From Pullichristensenella excrementipullorum (lineage in GTDB: Bacteria > Bacillota > Clostridia > Christensenellales > Aristaeellaceae), in contig DVOU01000029.1 in NCBI GenBank assembly GCA_018713365.1, forward strand, positions 14,686 to 78,685: DNA of 64,000 nt, read 5' to 3'. Both the position numbers and the translations under genes were made by a program. A model generated the notes under the pieces. That model saw nothing but the letters and a program-made list of their open reading frames with translations. It was not told the DNA's origin and searched no databases. Below, piece after piece: positions 56,260-63,914 of the stretch. Every line of letters starts with the position of its first letter. Position 1 is the stretch's first letter.

Positions 56260-58653
56260 ATGGCCATCAAAATTGCCCTGGCGGGCAACCCGAACTGCGG
56301 CAAGACGACCATGTTCAACGACCTGACGGGTCTGAACCAGTTCGTGGGCAACTGGCCGGGCGTCACCGTTGAAAAAAAGGAAGGGCGTCTCAAGGGCGCG
56401 GACGACGTCATCATTCAGGACCTGCCGGGCATTTACAGCCTTTCCCCCTACACGCTGGAGGAAGTGGTGGCGCGCGGCTATCTGGTCAATGAGAAGCCGG
56501 ACGCCATCCTCAACATCGTCGACGCGACGAACATCGAGCGCAACCTCTATCTGACCACGCAGCTGGCGGAGCTGGGCATCCCCATGGTCATCGCCCTGAA
56601 CATGATCGACGTCACGCGCAAGAACGGCGACGTCATCCAACTGCGCAAACTGGGCGAGGCGCTGGGCTGCGAAGTGGTGGAGACCTCGGCGCTCAAGGGC
56701 GTGGGCAGCCAGGAAGTGGCGAAAAAGGCCGCGGAACTGGGCAGAAAGGGCGGCCACCGCGAGCCGCCGCACGTGTTCGCCGGCAGCGTGGAACACGCGC
56801 TTGCGCACATTGAAGACCTCATCACCCACAAGGATGGGCAGGAGCCTGTACACCACCATCACGCGGACGGGAGCAGACACGAAGGCTCCATCGTCGAACC
56901 CCATCTGGCGCGCTGGTACGCCATCAAGCTCTTTGAGCGCGATGAAAAGGTGCAGGCGGAACTGAACTTGCCCAAGGGCATTCAGGACGCCATCGAAAAG
57001 GCCATCAAGGACTGCGAAAACGAGATGGACGACGATTCCGAGTCCATCATCACCAACCAGCGCTACGCCTACATAAGCAAGCTGGTGGCGACCTGCGTCA
57101 AAAAGGGCAAGCCCAAGGGCTCCTTGACCACCTCGGACAAGATCGACCGCATCGTCACCAACCGCTGGCTGGGTCTGCCCATCTTCGTGGTGGTCATGTG
57201 GTTTGTCTACTGGGTGTCCATCCAGACCATCGGCGACATCGTGACGGCCTTTACCAACGACGTGTTCGTCGGCGAATGGATACAGGCCCCGGTGATGGCG
57301 TGGCTGGAGAGCATCGGCACCGCGGGCTGGCTGGTGGGCCTCATCGGCGACGGCATCATCGGCGGCGTGGGCGCGGTGATCGGCTTTGTGCCGCAGATGC
57401 TGATCCTCTTTATCATGCTGGGCATACTGGAAGACGTGGGCTACATGGCGCGCGTGGCGTTCATCATGGACCGCATCTTCCGCAAGTTCGGCCTCTCGGG
57501 CAAGAGCTTCATCCCCATGCTGATCGGCTCGGGCTGCGGCGTGCCGGGCGTGATGGCCTCGCGCACCATCGAGCAGGACCGCGACCGCAAAATGACCATC
57601 ATGACCACCACCTTCATCCCCTGCGGCGCGAAGATGCCCATCGTCGGCCTGATCGCGGGCGCGCTGTTTGGCAACTCCGGCTGGGTGTCCACGGGCGCGT
57701 ACTTCATCGGCGTGGCCGCGGTCATCGTCAGCGGCATCATACTGAAAAAGACGAAGATGTTCGCCGGCGACCCCGCGCCCTTCGTCATGGAACTGCCCGC
57801 CTACCACGCGCCGGTGGCCGGCAACGTGCTGCGCAGCATGTGGGAGCGCGGCTGGTCGTTCATCAAGCGCGCTGGCACGGTCATCCTCATCTCCAGCATC
57901 TTCATCTGGTTCACTTCCAGCTACGGCTGGGCCCCCGCGCCGGTGGAGACGGCCACCGCTGAAACGGAAGCGGCGCAGACGGACGTGAGCGTGGAGGAAC
58001 TGAACGCGGCCGCCGAAGCCGCCATCGCCGAGGCCGAAGGCCCCGTGGTGTTCGGCGCGGTGGAGAACTCCGACCAGTCCATCCTCGGCAAGATCGGCGG
58101 CGCGGTGGCGCCCGTGTTCGAGCCGCTGGGCTTTGGCAACTGGCAGTCCACCGTGGCCACAGTGATGGGCCTGGTGGCCAAGGAAGAAGTGGTCGGCGTG
58201 TTCGGCGTGCTTTACGGCGTCACCGACGAAGAAGGCGAGGACGCGGCCATGGGCATCGTCGAGGACGAAAACATGAGCAACGAGGAAAAGAGCGCGGCGC
58301 TCTCCCCCATCGCCCAGAGTTTCGACGAATCCAGCGGCGGCCACGGGCAACTGGCGGCGTTCGCCTTCCTCATCTTCAACCTGCTGTGCGCGCCGTGCTT
58401 CGCGGCCATGGGCGCCATCAAGCGCGAGATGAACAACGGCAAATGGACGGCCTTCGCCATCGGCTATCAGTGCCTGTTCGCCTACGCCGTGGCCCTGACC
58501 GTCTACCAGCTCGGCCTGCTCTTTGCCGGCGCGGGCTTCGGCGTGGGCACGGCGGTGGCCATCCTGCTGGTGGCATTCTTCCTCTACATGCTGCTGCGCA
58601 AAAACCGCTACGACGACAACCGCCTGACCCAGAAGGTCAAGGTGGGCGCGTAA
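56260..58653 (+). CDS. feoB: Ferrous iron transporter FeoB
   Basis: A 797-residue membrane GTPase importing Fe2+. G1 GNPNCGKTT (9-17), NWPGVTVEKKEG, G3 DLPGIYSLSPYT, G4 ALNMIDV, G5 ETSALKG. A His cluster HHHHADGSRHEG starts at residue 198 after the GDI region. The membrane part has two Gate domains (GSGCGVPGVMASRTIEQDRD; LLCAPCFAAMGAIKREM) and an acidic Ala/Glu-rich loop at about 560-605. I choose ATG 56260 over a frame six codons longer, which lies in the ribosome site. Confidence 0.97.
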   Translation: MAIKIALAGNPNCGKTTMFNDLTGLNQFVGNWPGVTVEKKEGRLKGADDVIIQDLPGIYSLSPYTLEEVVARGYLVNEKPDAILNIVDATNIERNLYLTTQLAELGIPMVIALNMIDVTRKNGDVIQLRKLGEALGCEVVETSALKGVGSQEVAKKAAELGRKGGHREPPHVFAGSVEHALAHIEDLITHKDGQEPVHHHHADGSRHEGSIVEPHLARWYAIKLFERDEKVQAELNLPKGIQDAIEKAIKDCENEMDDDSESIITNQRYAYISKLVATCVKKGKPKGSLTTSDKIDRIVTNRWLGLPIFVVVMWFVYWVSIQTIGDIVTAFTNDVFVGEWIQAPVMAWLESIGTAGWLVGLIGDGIIGGVGAVIGFVPQMLILFIMLGILEDVGYMARVAFIMDRIFRKFGLSGKSFIPMLIGSGCGVPGVMASRTIEQDRDRKMTIMTTTFIPCGAKMPIVGLIAGALFGNSGWVSTGAYFIGVAAVIVSGIILKKTKMFAGDPAPFVMELPAYHAPVAGNVLRSMWERGWSFIKRAGTVILISSIFIWFTSSYGWAPAPVETATAETEAAQTDVSVEELNAAAEAAIAEAEGPVVFGAVENSDQSILGKIGGAVAPVFEPLGFGNWQSTVATVMGLVAKEEVVGVFGVLYGVTDEEGEDAAMGIVEDENMSNEEKSAALSPIAQSFDESSGGHGQLAAFAFLIFNLLCAPCFAAMGAIKREMNNGKWTAFAIGYQCLFAYAVALTVYQLGLLFAGAGFGVGTAVAILLVAFFLYMLLRKNRYDDNRLTQKVKVGA

Positions 58654-58676
58654 GGACGCTTCGGGAGGTATACACA

Positions 58677-58832
58677 ATGGCGACATGGATCGTTGGCGGC
58701 GCGCTCGCCATCATCGTCGGCGCGATCGTCTTCAAGATGGTGCGCGACAAGCGCAATGGCAAGGGCGGATGCAGCTGCAACTGCGGCGGATGCGGCGGGT
58801 GCGGCGGCTGCCGCCACGAGCAGGCCAAGTGA
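58677..58832 (+). CDS. FeoB-associated Cys-rich membrane protein
   Basis: A 51-residue protein: one N-terminal membrane helix (TWIVGGALAIIVGAIVFKMV), then a short basic linker and a tail CSCNCGGCGGCGGC with six cysteines. This is the pattern of small FeoB-associated (FeoB_Cys-rich) proteins. GGGAGG precedes the ATG. It may hand on or sense iron at the membrane; untested. Confidence 0.92.
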   Translation: MATWIVGGALAIIVGAIVFKMVRDKRNGKGGCSCNCGGCGGCGGCRHEQAK

Positions 58833-58888
58833 CGGACTTTGGGGCGGGAGGCGTGCTTCCCGCCCCTTCAGAAACGGAGGGAACATCC

Positions 58889-59257
58889 ATGCGACTGACG
58901 GACGCGCAAATTCGCTGCCTGCTGGCGCTTTTGTCGCTGACGCGGCTGGGCGGGGCCATCGCCTCCAAGGACGTTTCCAAGGTGCTGGGCGTCTCCCGCC
59001 CCTCGGTACACCGCATGCTGGAAAACCTCGGCAACAGCGGCCTGACGGAGAAAAAGCCCTACGGCGCGGTGAAACTGACCGAAGCAGGGCTGCATCTGGC
59101 GGAGGAACTGGAGGCGCGGCGCGACCGGCTATTGCTGCTCTTCGCCCGCCGCTTCGGCCTTTCCATGGATGAGAGCGCGCTGGCGGCGACGCTGCTCCTA
59201 AGCGGCCTCAACGAGGAGAGCCTTTCGCGGCTGGAAGCGGCCTCGCAGGCACCTTGA
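58889..59257 (+). CDS. DtxR-like winged-helix regulator lacking metal ligands
   Basis: A 122-residue protein. The winged helix-turn-helix (ASKDVSKVLGVSRPSVHRML followed by ENLGNSGLTEKKPYGAVKLT) resembles DtxR/MntR. The metal sites are not conserved: Arg replaces the His of helix 4 (EARRDRLLLLF), and the usual ExxH region is replaced by ALAATLLLSGLNEES. No Glu/Asp pair appears in helix 1 at the expected place. ATG 58889 follows GGAGGG. Last gene of the feo operon, so a role in its control is likely. Confidence 0.75.
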   Translation: MRLTDAQIRCLLALLSLTRLGGAIASKDVSKVLGVSRPSVHRMLENLGNSGLTEKKPYGAVKLTEAGLHLAEELEARRDRLLLLFARRFGLSMDESALAATLLLSGLNEESLSRLEAASQAP

Positions 59258-59342
59258 AGGCGTATTTGCAATTTCGCAGCGGCTCGGATGCAAGTCCGGG
59301 CCGTTTTGTGGCGGAAATTTCTGTTAAATCGCAGGAAACGGC

Positions 59343-59371
59343 TTGACAGACGCGCTGCATGCGCGTATGAT
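59343..59371 (+). promoter_or_regulatory. Sigma-A promoter of the lysine-transport operon
   Basis: TTGACA at 59343-59348, 17-bp spacer, TATGAT at 59366-59371. A small hairpin (CGGCTC AACA GAGCCG, 59379-59394) lies right at the transcript start. Confidence 0.85.
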
Positions 59372-59398
59372 AAAGGCACGGCTCAACAGAGCCGGACG

Positions 59399-59573
59399 CA
59401 ATTAGAGGCGCGGCTGTTCATCAGTCACGCGGGGGAGCCGCTCAAGCGGCTGTGAGCCCGCGCAAAAGGGGACGCCGCCGAAATGCCGACCCACTTGAGG
59501 GGGAAGGCGTTGGGCGACCGGAGAATATCCGGCCGACTGTCACGGTCCGGGAACGGACAGTGGAGCGCTATTG
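59399..59573 (+). ncRNA. Lysine riboswitch (L-box) aptamer
   Basis: The conserved L-box blocks are present in order: TAGAGGCGCGG at the 5' side, AAAAGGGGACGCCGCCGAAA, GGCGTTGGGCGACCGG, CCGACTGTCACGG and the 3' AGTGGAGCGCTA. The closing stem pairs CAATTAG with CTATTG. It precedes an amino-acid ABC transporter, so the transporter probably takes up lysine. Confidence 0.93.
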
Positions 59574-59607
59574 CCGGATACAGAGGTCTTGTTTCTGTAT
59601 ACTCAAA

Positions 59608-59637
59608 CGGTCGTGGCGCTGGCTGCGACCGCTTTTT
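59608..59637 (+). terminator. Riboswitch terminator
   Basis: CGGTCG / CGACCG stem followed by CTTTTT, 35 bases after the aptamer. An alternative hairpin ATACAGA/TCTGTAT lies between. This suggests lysine-dependent transcription termination. Confidence 0.8.
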
Positions 59638-59696
59638 GCACGTCCGGCCGGCAGAACTGTGATCTGACGGAACACAAAAAAAGGAGGACGAAACCC

Positions 59697-60491
59697 ATGA
59701 AGAGACTGCTTTGCGCCCTGATCGCCCTGATGCTGCTTGGGAGCTTCGCCTGCGCCGAGACGCTGCGCGTGGGCATGGAGTGCAACTACGCGCCCTACAA
59801 CTGGACACAGACCGAGGCAAGCGACGAGGCTCTGCCGCTCGCGGGCGGCGGCTACGCCGACGGCTACGACGTGCGCATCGCCAAGCGCGTGGCGGAAGAG
59901 CTGGGCTATGACCTCGAAATCGTCAAGACCGAGTGGGACGGGCTGGTGCCCTCGCTGCTCTCCGGCAACATCGACGTCATCATCGCCGGCATGAGCCCCA
60001 CCGCCGAGCGCATGGCCACCATCGACTTCACCGACCCCTACTATGAAAGCGAGCTGGTCATCGTCGTGCGCAAGGACGGCGCTTACGCGAACGCTGCCTC
60101 CCTTGCCGACTTCGCCGGCGCGAAGATCACCGGCCAGCTCAACACCTTCCACTACACCGTGATCGACCAGATCCCCGACGTGCAGAAGCAGACGGCCATG
60201 GACACCTTCCCGACGATGGTCGTCGCTCTCACCTCCGGCGTCATCGACGGCTACATTTCCGAGCGCCCCGGCGCGGAGAGCGCCGTGGCCACCAACCCCG
60301 ACCTCACGTATGTGGAATTTGCCGACGGACAGGGCTTTGAGACCGACCCGGCGGACACCTCCATCGCCATCGGCGTAGCCAAGGGCAGCGAACTGACCGC
60401 CAAGATCAACGAGGCGCTGGCCACCATCTCCGACGAGGAGCGTTTGCAGATCATGGAGGACGTGCTGGCCGACCAGCCCAGCGCGGAATAA
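59697..60491 (+). CDS. Lysine-type ABC transporter substrate-binding protein
   Basis: A 264-residue SBP_bac_3 protein. The signal peptide (KRLLCALIALMLLGSFACA) has a signal-peptidase I site (ACA then ETLRVG); the Cys is not in a proper lipobox. Mature part: GMECNYAPYNWTQTE, DGYDVRIAKRVAEELGYDLE, AGMSPTAERMATIDFTD and YYESELVIVVRKDG. ATG 59697 is nine bases after AGGAGG. Lysine as substrate is inferred from the upstream riboswitch. Confidence 0.93.
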   Translation: MKRLLCALIALMLLGSFACAETLRVGMECNYAPYNWTQTEASDEALPLAGGGYADGYDVRIAKRVAEELGYDLEIVKTEWDGLVPSLLSGNIDVIIAGMSPTAERMATIDFTDPYYESELVIVVRKDGAYANAASLADFAGAKITGQLNTFHYTVIDQIPDVQKQTAMDTFPTMVVALTSGVIDGYISERPGAESAVATNPDLTYVEFADGQGFETDPADTSIAIGVAKGSELTAKINEALATISDEERLQIMEDVLADQPSAE

Positions 60492-60531
60492 CACGGGACA
60501 ACGCCCGCGCCGCATCCGGCGCAGGCAAGAC

Positions 60532-60556
60532 GCGGCGGGGCCTTCCCCGCCGCTTT
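60532..60556 (+). terminator. Hairpin between binding-protein and permease genes
   Basis: Perfect 9-bp stem GCGGCGGGG / CCCCGCCGC, four-base loop, followed by TTT. Likely a partial terminator that lowers permease relative to binding-protein expression. Confidence 0.65.
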
Positions 60557-60593
60557 CTGCGCGGGACGCGCTACCTTGGAAAGGAGTGTTTCT

Positions 60594-61373
60594 ATGCCGA
60601 CGACCTTCTTCGGCTGGGTCGGCTTCCTGCTGGAGCAATACGGCCCGCTGTTTTTGCGCGGCGCGGGCATGACCATGCTCATCGCCATCAGCGGCACCAT
60701 CCTCGGCTTCCTCATCGGCCTGCTGGTGGGCATCGCCCGCACCATCGAACTGGGGCCGCGCGCGCCGAAGTGGAAGCGGGCGCTTGTCAGGCTGCTCAAC
60801 GCCGTGCTGGGCATCTATATTGAAGTGTTTCGCGGCACGCCGATGATCGTGCAGGCCATGGTCATCTACTACGGTCTTTTCTCCGTTGGCGTACAGCTCC
60901 CGCTGACGCAGGCGGCCATCCTCATCGTCTCCATCAACACGGGCGCTTACATGGCCGAGATCGTGCGCGGCGGCATCATCTCCATCGACCGCGGGCAGAC
61001 CGAGGCGGCGCGCTCCATCGGCATGACGCACTGGCAGACGATGGTGACGGTGGTGCTGCCGCAGGCGGTGCGCAACATCATGCCCTCCATTGGCAATGAG
61101 TTCGTGGTCAACATCAAGGATTCTTCTGTACTCAACGTTATCTCCGTGACCGAGCTGTATTTTCAGGGAAAATCCGCCGCTGGCACTTATATCCGCTACT
61201 TTGAGACCTTTTTCATCATTGCCGTCATCTACCTCTTCCTCACCTTCACGGTGACGCGCATCCTGCGCCTCATCGAAAAGAAGATGGACGGGCCGGACAA
61301 CTACGTCATCTGCGGTTCGCAGTCCGACAGCCGCGCGGCCATCCGCGTGAACGCGTCGAAGGAGGAGGCATGA
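60594..61373 (+). CDS. Lysine-type ABC transporter permease
   Basis: A 259-residue permease with about five helices. EVFRGTPMIVQAMVIYYGLF and the EAA loop EAARSIGMTHWQTMVTVVLP are family marks. ATG 60594 follows AAAGGAG; a TTG earlier is less likely. Stop overlaps the ATPase ATG. Confidence 0.94.
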   Translation: MPTTFFGWVGFLLEQYGPLFLRGAGMTMLIAISGTILGFLIGLLVGIARTIELGPRAPKWKRALVRLLNAVLGIYIEVFRGTPMIVQAMVIYYGLFSVGVQLPLTQAAILIVSINTGAYMAEIVRGGIISIDRGQTEAARSIGMTHWQTMVTVVLPQAVRNIMPSIGNEFVVNIKDSSVLNVISVTELYFQGKSAAGTYIRYFETFFIIAVIYLFLTFTVTRILRLIEKKMDGPDNYVICGSQSDSRAAIRVNASKEEA

Positions 61374-62107
61374 GCATGGAAAACGTCATCGACATTCGGC
61401 ACCTGCGCAAGTCCTTCGGCGCGCACGAAGTGCTTAAGGACATCGACTTTTCCGTGGGCAAGGGCGAGGTGGCCTGCATCATCGGCTCCTCCGGCTCGGG
61501 CAAAAGCACGCTTCTGCGCTGCATCAACCTGCTGGAGACGCCAGACGCGGGCGAGATCCTCTTTCACGGCAAGAACGTGCTTTCGGGAGACGTGTCCCTT
61601 GGCAACTACCACGCCCGCGTGGGCATGGTGTTTCAGCAGTTCAACCTCTTTAACAACATGACCGTTTTGAAAAACTGCATGGTCGGGCAGATGAAGGTCT
61701 TAAAGCGCCCGGCGGAGGAGAGCCGCGAGAACGCCCTCAAATACCTCCAGCGCGTGGGCATGGAGCCGTTCATCAACGCCAAGCCGCGCCAGCTCTCCGG
61801 CGGACAGAAGCAGCGCGTGGCCATCGCCCGCGCTCTGGCCATGGACCCGGAAGTGCTGCTCTTTGACGAGCCGACCTCGGCGCTCGACCCGGAGATGGTC
61901 GGCGAGGTGCTTGCCGTGATGCAGGACCTGGCAGAAAGCGGCCTTACCATGCTGGTGGTCACGCACGAGATGGGCTTTGCCCGCAACGTGGCCAGCAAGG
62001 TGGTGTTCATGGACGAGGGCGTCATCGCCGCGCAGGGAACGCCCGAGGAAGTGCTGGAAAACCCCGACGACGCGCGCCTGCGCGCCTTCCTTGGCAACGT
62101 TTTGTAG
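61370..62107 (+). CDS. Lysine-type ABC transporter ATP-binding protein
   Basis: A 245-residue ATPase: Walker A GSSGSGKSTLLR, Q-loop FQQFNLFNNMT, signature LSGGQKQR, Walker B LLFDEPTSALDPEMVGEV and VVTHEMGFARNVA. The ATG at 61370 overlaps the permease stop (ATGA); the ATG two codons on (61376) is better spaced from GGAGG and also possible. Closely similar to the paralog at 22741. Confidence 0.95.
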   Translation: MSMENVIDIRHLRKSFGAHEVLKDIDFSVGKGEVACIIGSSGSGKSTLLRCINLLETPDAGEILFHGKNVLSGDVSLGNYHARVGMVFQQFNLFNNMTVLKNCMVGQMKVLKRPAEESRENALKYLQRVGMEPFINAKPRQLSGGQKQRVAIARALAMDPEVLLFDEPTSALDPEMVGEVLAVMQDLAESGLTMLVVTHEMGFARNVASKVVFMDEGVIAAQGTPEEVLENPDDARLRAFLGNVL

Positions 62108-62206
62108 GAAATTTTCCCTTTGCGGCCTCGCGCGGGAACCAACGGCGCGGCGCGTCCGTCTCAATAAGTGAACGTTGGACTTACAGGAAACGGAGGATAC
62201 AGAAAT

Positions 62207-63052
62207 ATGAAGAAACTGCTTTCCCTGTTGCTCGTCGCCCTGCTGGCGACGTTGAGCCTGACTCTGGCCGAGGAGGCCGCGCCCGCTCCCGCGACCGCCG
62301 CCGAGGAAGCCCCCGCCGAAGCTGTCGAGGAGACCCCCGCTGAAGAAACCGCCGAGGAAGCCCCCGAGACCGGCTGGCTGGACGTGGACGCGGAAGGTCA
62401 GGAGGAAGCCATGGAGATCTACATGCTGCAAGGCGCGATCCTCGAGGTGCAGGAAGACGGCCTGCTCATTATGGACGAGGCGCAGGGCGAAGTGCTGGTG
62501 CTTATCAGCGACGAGACCGTGCAGGAGACTGGCTACGAGCTGGGCGTGGGCGACTACGTGTACGTGGACTACGACGGCCAGATGACCCGCTCCCTGCCCC
62601 CGCAGGTGACCGCCGGGCGCATCGTCTCCCACAAGCTGGAGGGCGACGTGGTGGAGGTCTACGCCGAGGAGAACGCGCTGCTGCTCTACGGCTCTGACGG
62701 CAACGAGTACCGCATCAATTTGCCCGAAGCGTGGGAAGGCGAGACCTTTGACGCCCAGCGCGCCATCGTCTACTACGACGGCGCGGCCACGCTCTCTCTG
62801 CCGCCGCAGGTGTCCGCCGGGCTGGTGCTGCCTGAGTACGCCATCGAGGACATCATCACCGAGCTTTCCGAGACGAGCATGACGCTGGGCATGGATGAGG
62901 GCGCCGTGCTGGTGGAGTTCGACCCCGCGCTGCTGCCCGAGGGGCTGGAAGTGGGCGACGCCGTGCGCGTCAGCTATGAGAGCGCCGACGCCGGCACCAA
63001 CGCCGCGCCCACGCAGGTCACGGCCACCGCCATTCTCAAGATCAGCGCCTGA
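62207..63052 (+). CDS. Secreted protein with acidic linker and three repeated beta modules
   Basis: A 281-residue exported protein, family not recognised. A signal peptide (MKKLLSLLLVALLATLSLTL, cut near residue 21) is followed by an Ala/Glu/Pro-rich linker (about 22-56) and three modules of about 70 residues (70-142, 143-209, 210-281). The first two end with LPPQVTA and LPPQVSA, the last with APTQVTA; all look beta-rich with VGDYVYVDY-like strands. It starts at ATG 62207 after GGAGG, 99 bp after the transporter genes, and may belong to the riboswitch-controlled unit. Confidence 0.8.
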   Translation: MKKLLSLLLVALLATLSLTLAEEAAPAPATAAEEAPAEAVEETPAEETAEEAPETGWLDVDAEGQEEAMEIYMLQGAILEVQEDGLLIMDEAQGEVLVLISDETVQETGYELGVGDYVYVDYDGQMTRSLPPQVTAGRIVSHKLEGDVVEVYAEENALLLYGSDGNEYRINLPEAWEGETFDAQRAIVYYDGAATLSLPPQVSAGLVLPEYAIEDIITELSETSMTLGMDEGAVLVEFDPALLPEGLEVGDAVRVSYESADAGTNAAPTQVTATAILKISA

Positions 63053-63099
63053 TTCCCCGCGAAAGAGGCGCGGCTGCCGCAGGGTGGCCGCGCCTTTTG

Positions 63100-63410
63100 C
63101 GTGCAAAGTGGGGGGCGGGGGGACTGGATGCCGGTTTTGCATCGGGACGGTTTTGTGGGCCTTTCGGCGCTCGGCGAGCGCGGATGCCGCGACTTTGTGA
63201 TGTGGGCGGAGCCGGGGGAACGACCGCGATGCTGATTTTTTGTCTGGACGGTTTTGCGGGCGCGGGCTTTTTCGGCGCTCGGCGGGCGCGGCCGAGGGGA
63301 ACGACCACGATGCTGATTTTTTGTCTGGACGGTTTTGCGGTCGCGGGCTTTTTCGGCGCTCGGCGGGCGCGGTGCCGCGACTTTGTGATGTGGGAGGGGG
63401 AACGACCGGC
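63100..63410. repeat. Degenerate tandem repeats in a 493-bp intergenic gap
   Basis: Blocks starting GGGGAACGACC occur at 63215, 63296 and 63397 (periods 81 and 101). Each contains a TTTTTTGTCTGGACGG-type core, then CTTTTTCGGCGCTCGGCG. The last block has an extra insert that recurs before the first block (GCCGCGACTTTGTGATGTGG at 63187 and 63374). A partial unit begins near 63120. No gene is supported in 63053-63545. Confidence 0.85.
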
Positions 63411-63478
63411 GCGGCCCGTACAGTGCGCGCTGGCGGCCGCGCCCTTTGTAATGTATCGGGAAATTTTCGCCGCACGGG

Positions 63479-63507
63479 TTGACAGGCGCGGCGAAACGTG
63501 CTATAAT
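63479..63507 (+). promoter_or_regulatory. Sigma-A promoter of the tRNA-Met genes
   Basis: TTGACA at 63479-63484, 17-bp spacer, TATAAT at 63502-63507, 39 bp upstream of the first tRNA. Confidence 0.9.
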
Positions 63508-63545
63508 TATTTTTGCCGTCGGAGCGAATCGCTTTGGACGGATAA

Positions 63546-63622
<77 letters not shown>

Positions 63623-63627
63623 TTCAT

Positions 63628-63704
63628 GGCGGCGTAGCTCAGTTGGCTAGAGCAATCGGTTCATACCCGGTCGGTCAGCGGTTCGAATCCACTCGCCGCT
63701 ACCA
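63628..63704 (+). tRNA. Elongator tRNA-Met (CAT)
   Basis: A 77-nt tRNA with GGCGGCG / CGCCGCT acceptor arms, loop TTCATAC and encoded CCA. The T stem has one C-A mismatch (AGCGG / CCACT). It follows the initiator tRNA by 5 bp and shares its transcript. Confidence 0.93.
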
Positions 63705-63728
63705 TGAATAACCAACATTTGTTGGAGC

Positions 63729-63767
63729 AGAAGGCTCATCCGCAAGGGTGAGCCTTCTTGCTGTTTT
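63729..63767 (+). terminator. tRNA operon terminator
   Basis: Perfect 10-bp stem AGAAGGCTCA / TGAGCCTTCT with a 10-base loop, followed by TGCTGTTTT. Confidence 0.85.
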
Positions 63768-63914
63768 GGGAAATGCGGGGCTGGCGCGACAGGCGGGGCG
63801 CGGGAGTTGAAATACGACAGACTGCCCGCGCTATACGGGCGCAGAATGTTCGCCCTCACGCGAGGGGTGAGGGGGCCACGGCGGGAGCCACGGCGCGGGC
63901 TTCTTGGGTGCGGG

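Noticed and set aside
55963..58686. 907-codon minus-strand frame opposite feoA/feoB
   Set aside because: It is His/Asp/Ala-rich shadow translation of highly conserved FeoA and FeoB genes on the plus strand.
63100..63410. CRISPR array
   Set aside because: Units are 81-101 bp, share most of their length and have no short repeat/unique spacer pattern; no cas genes are near.
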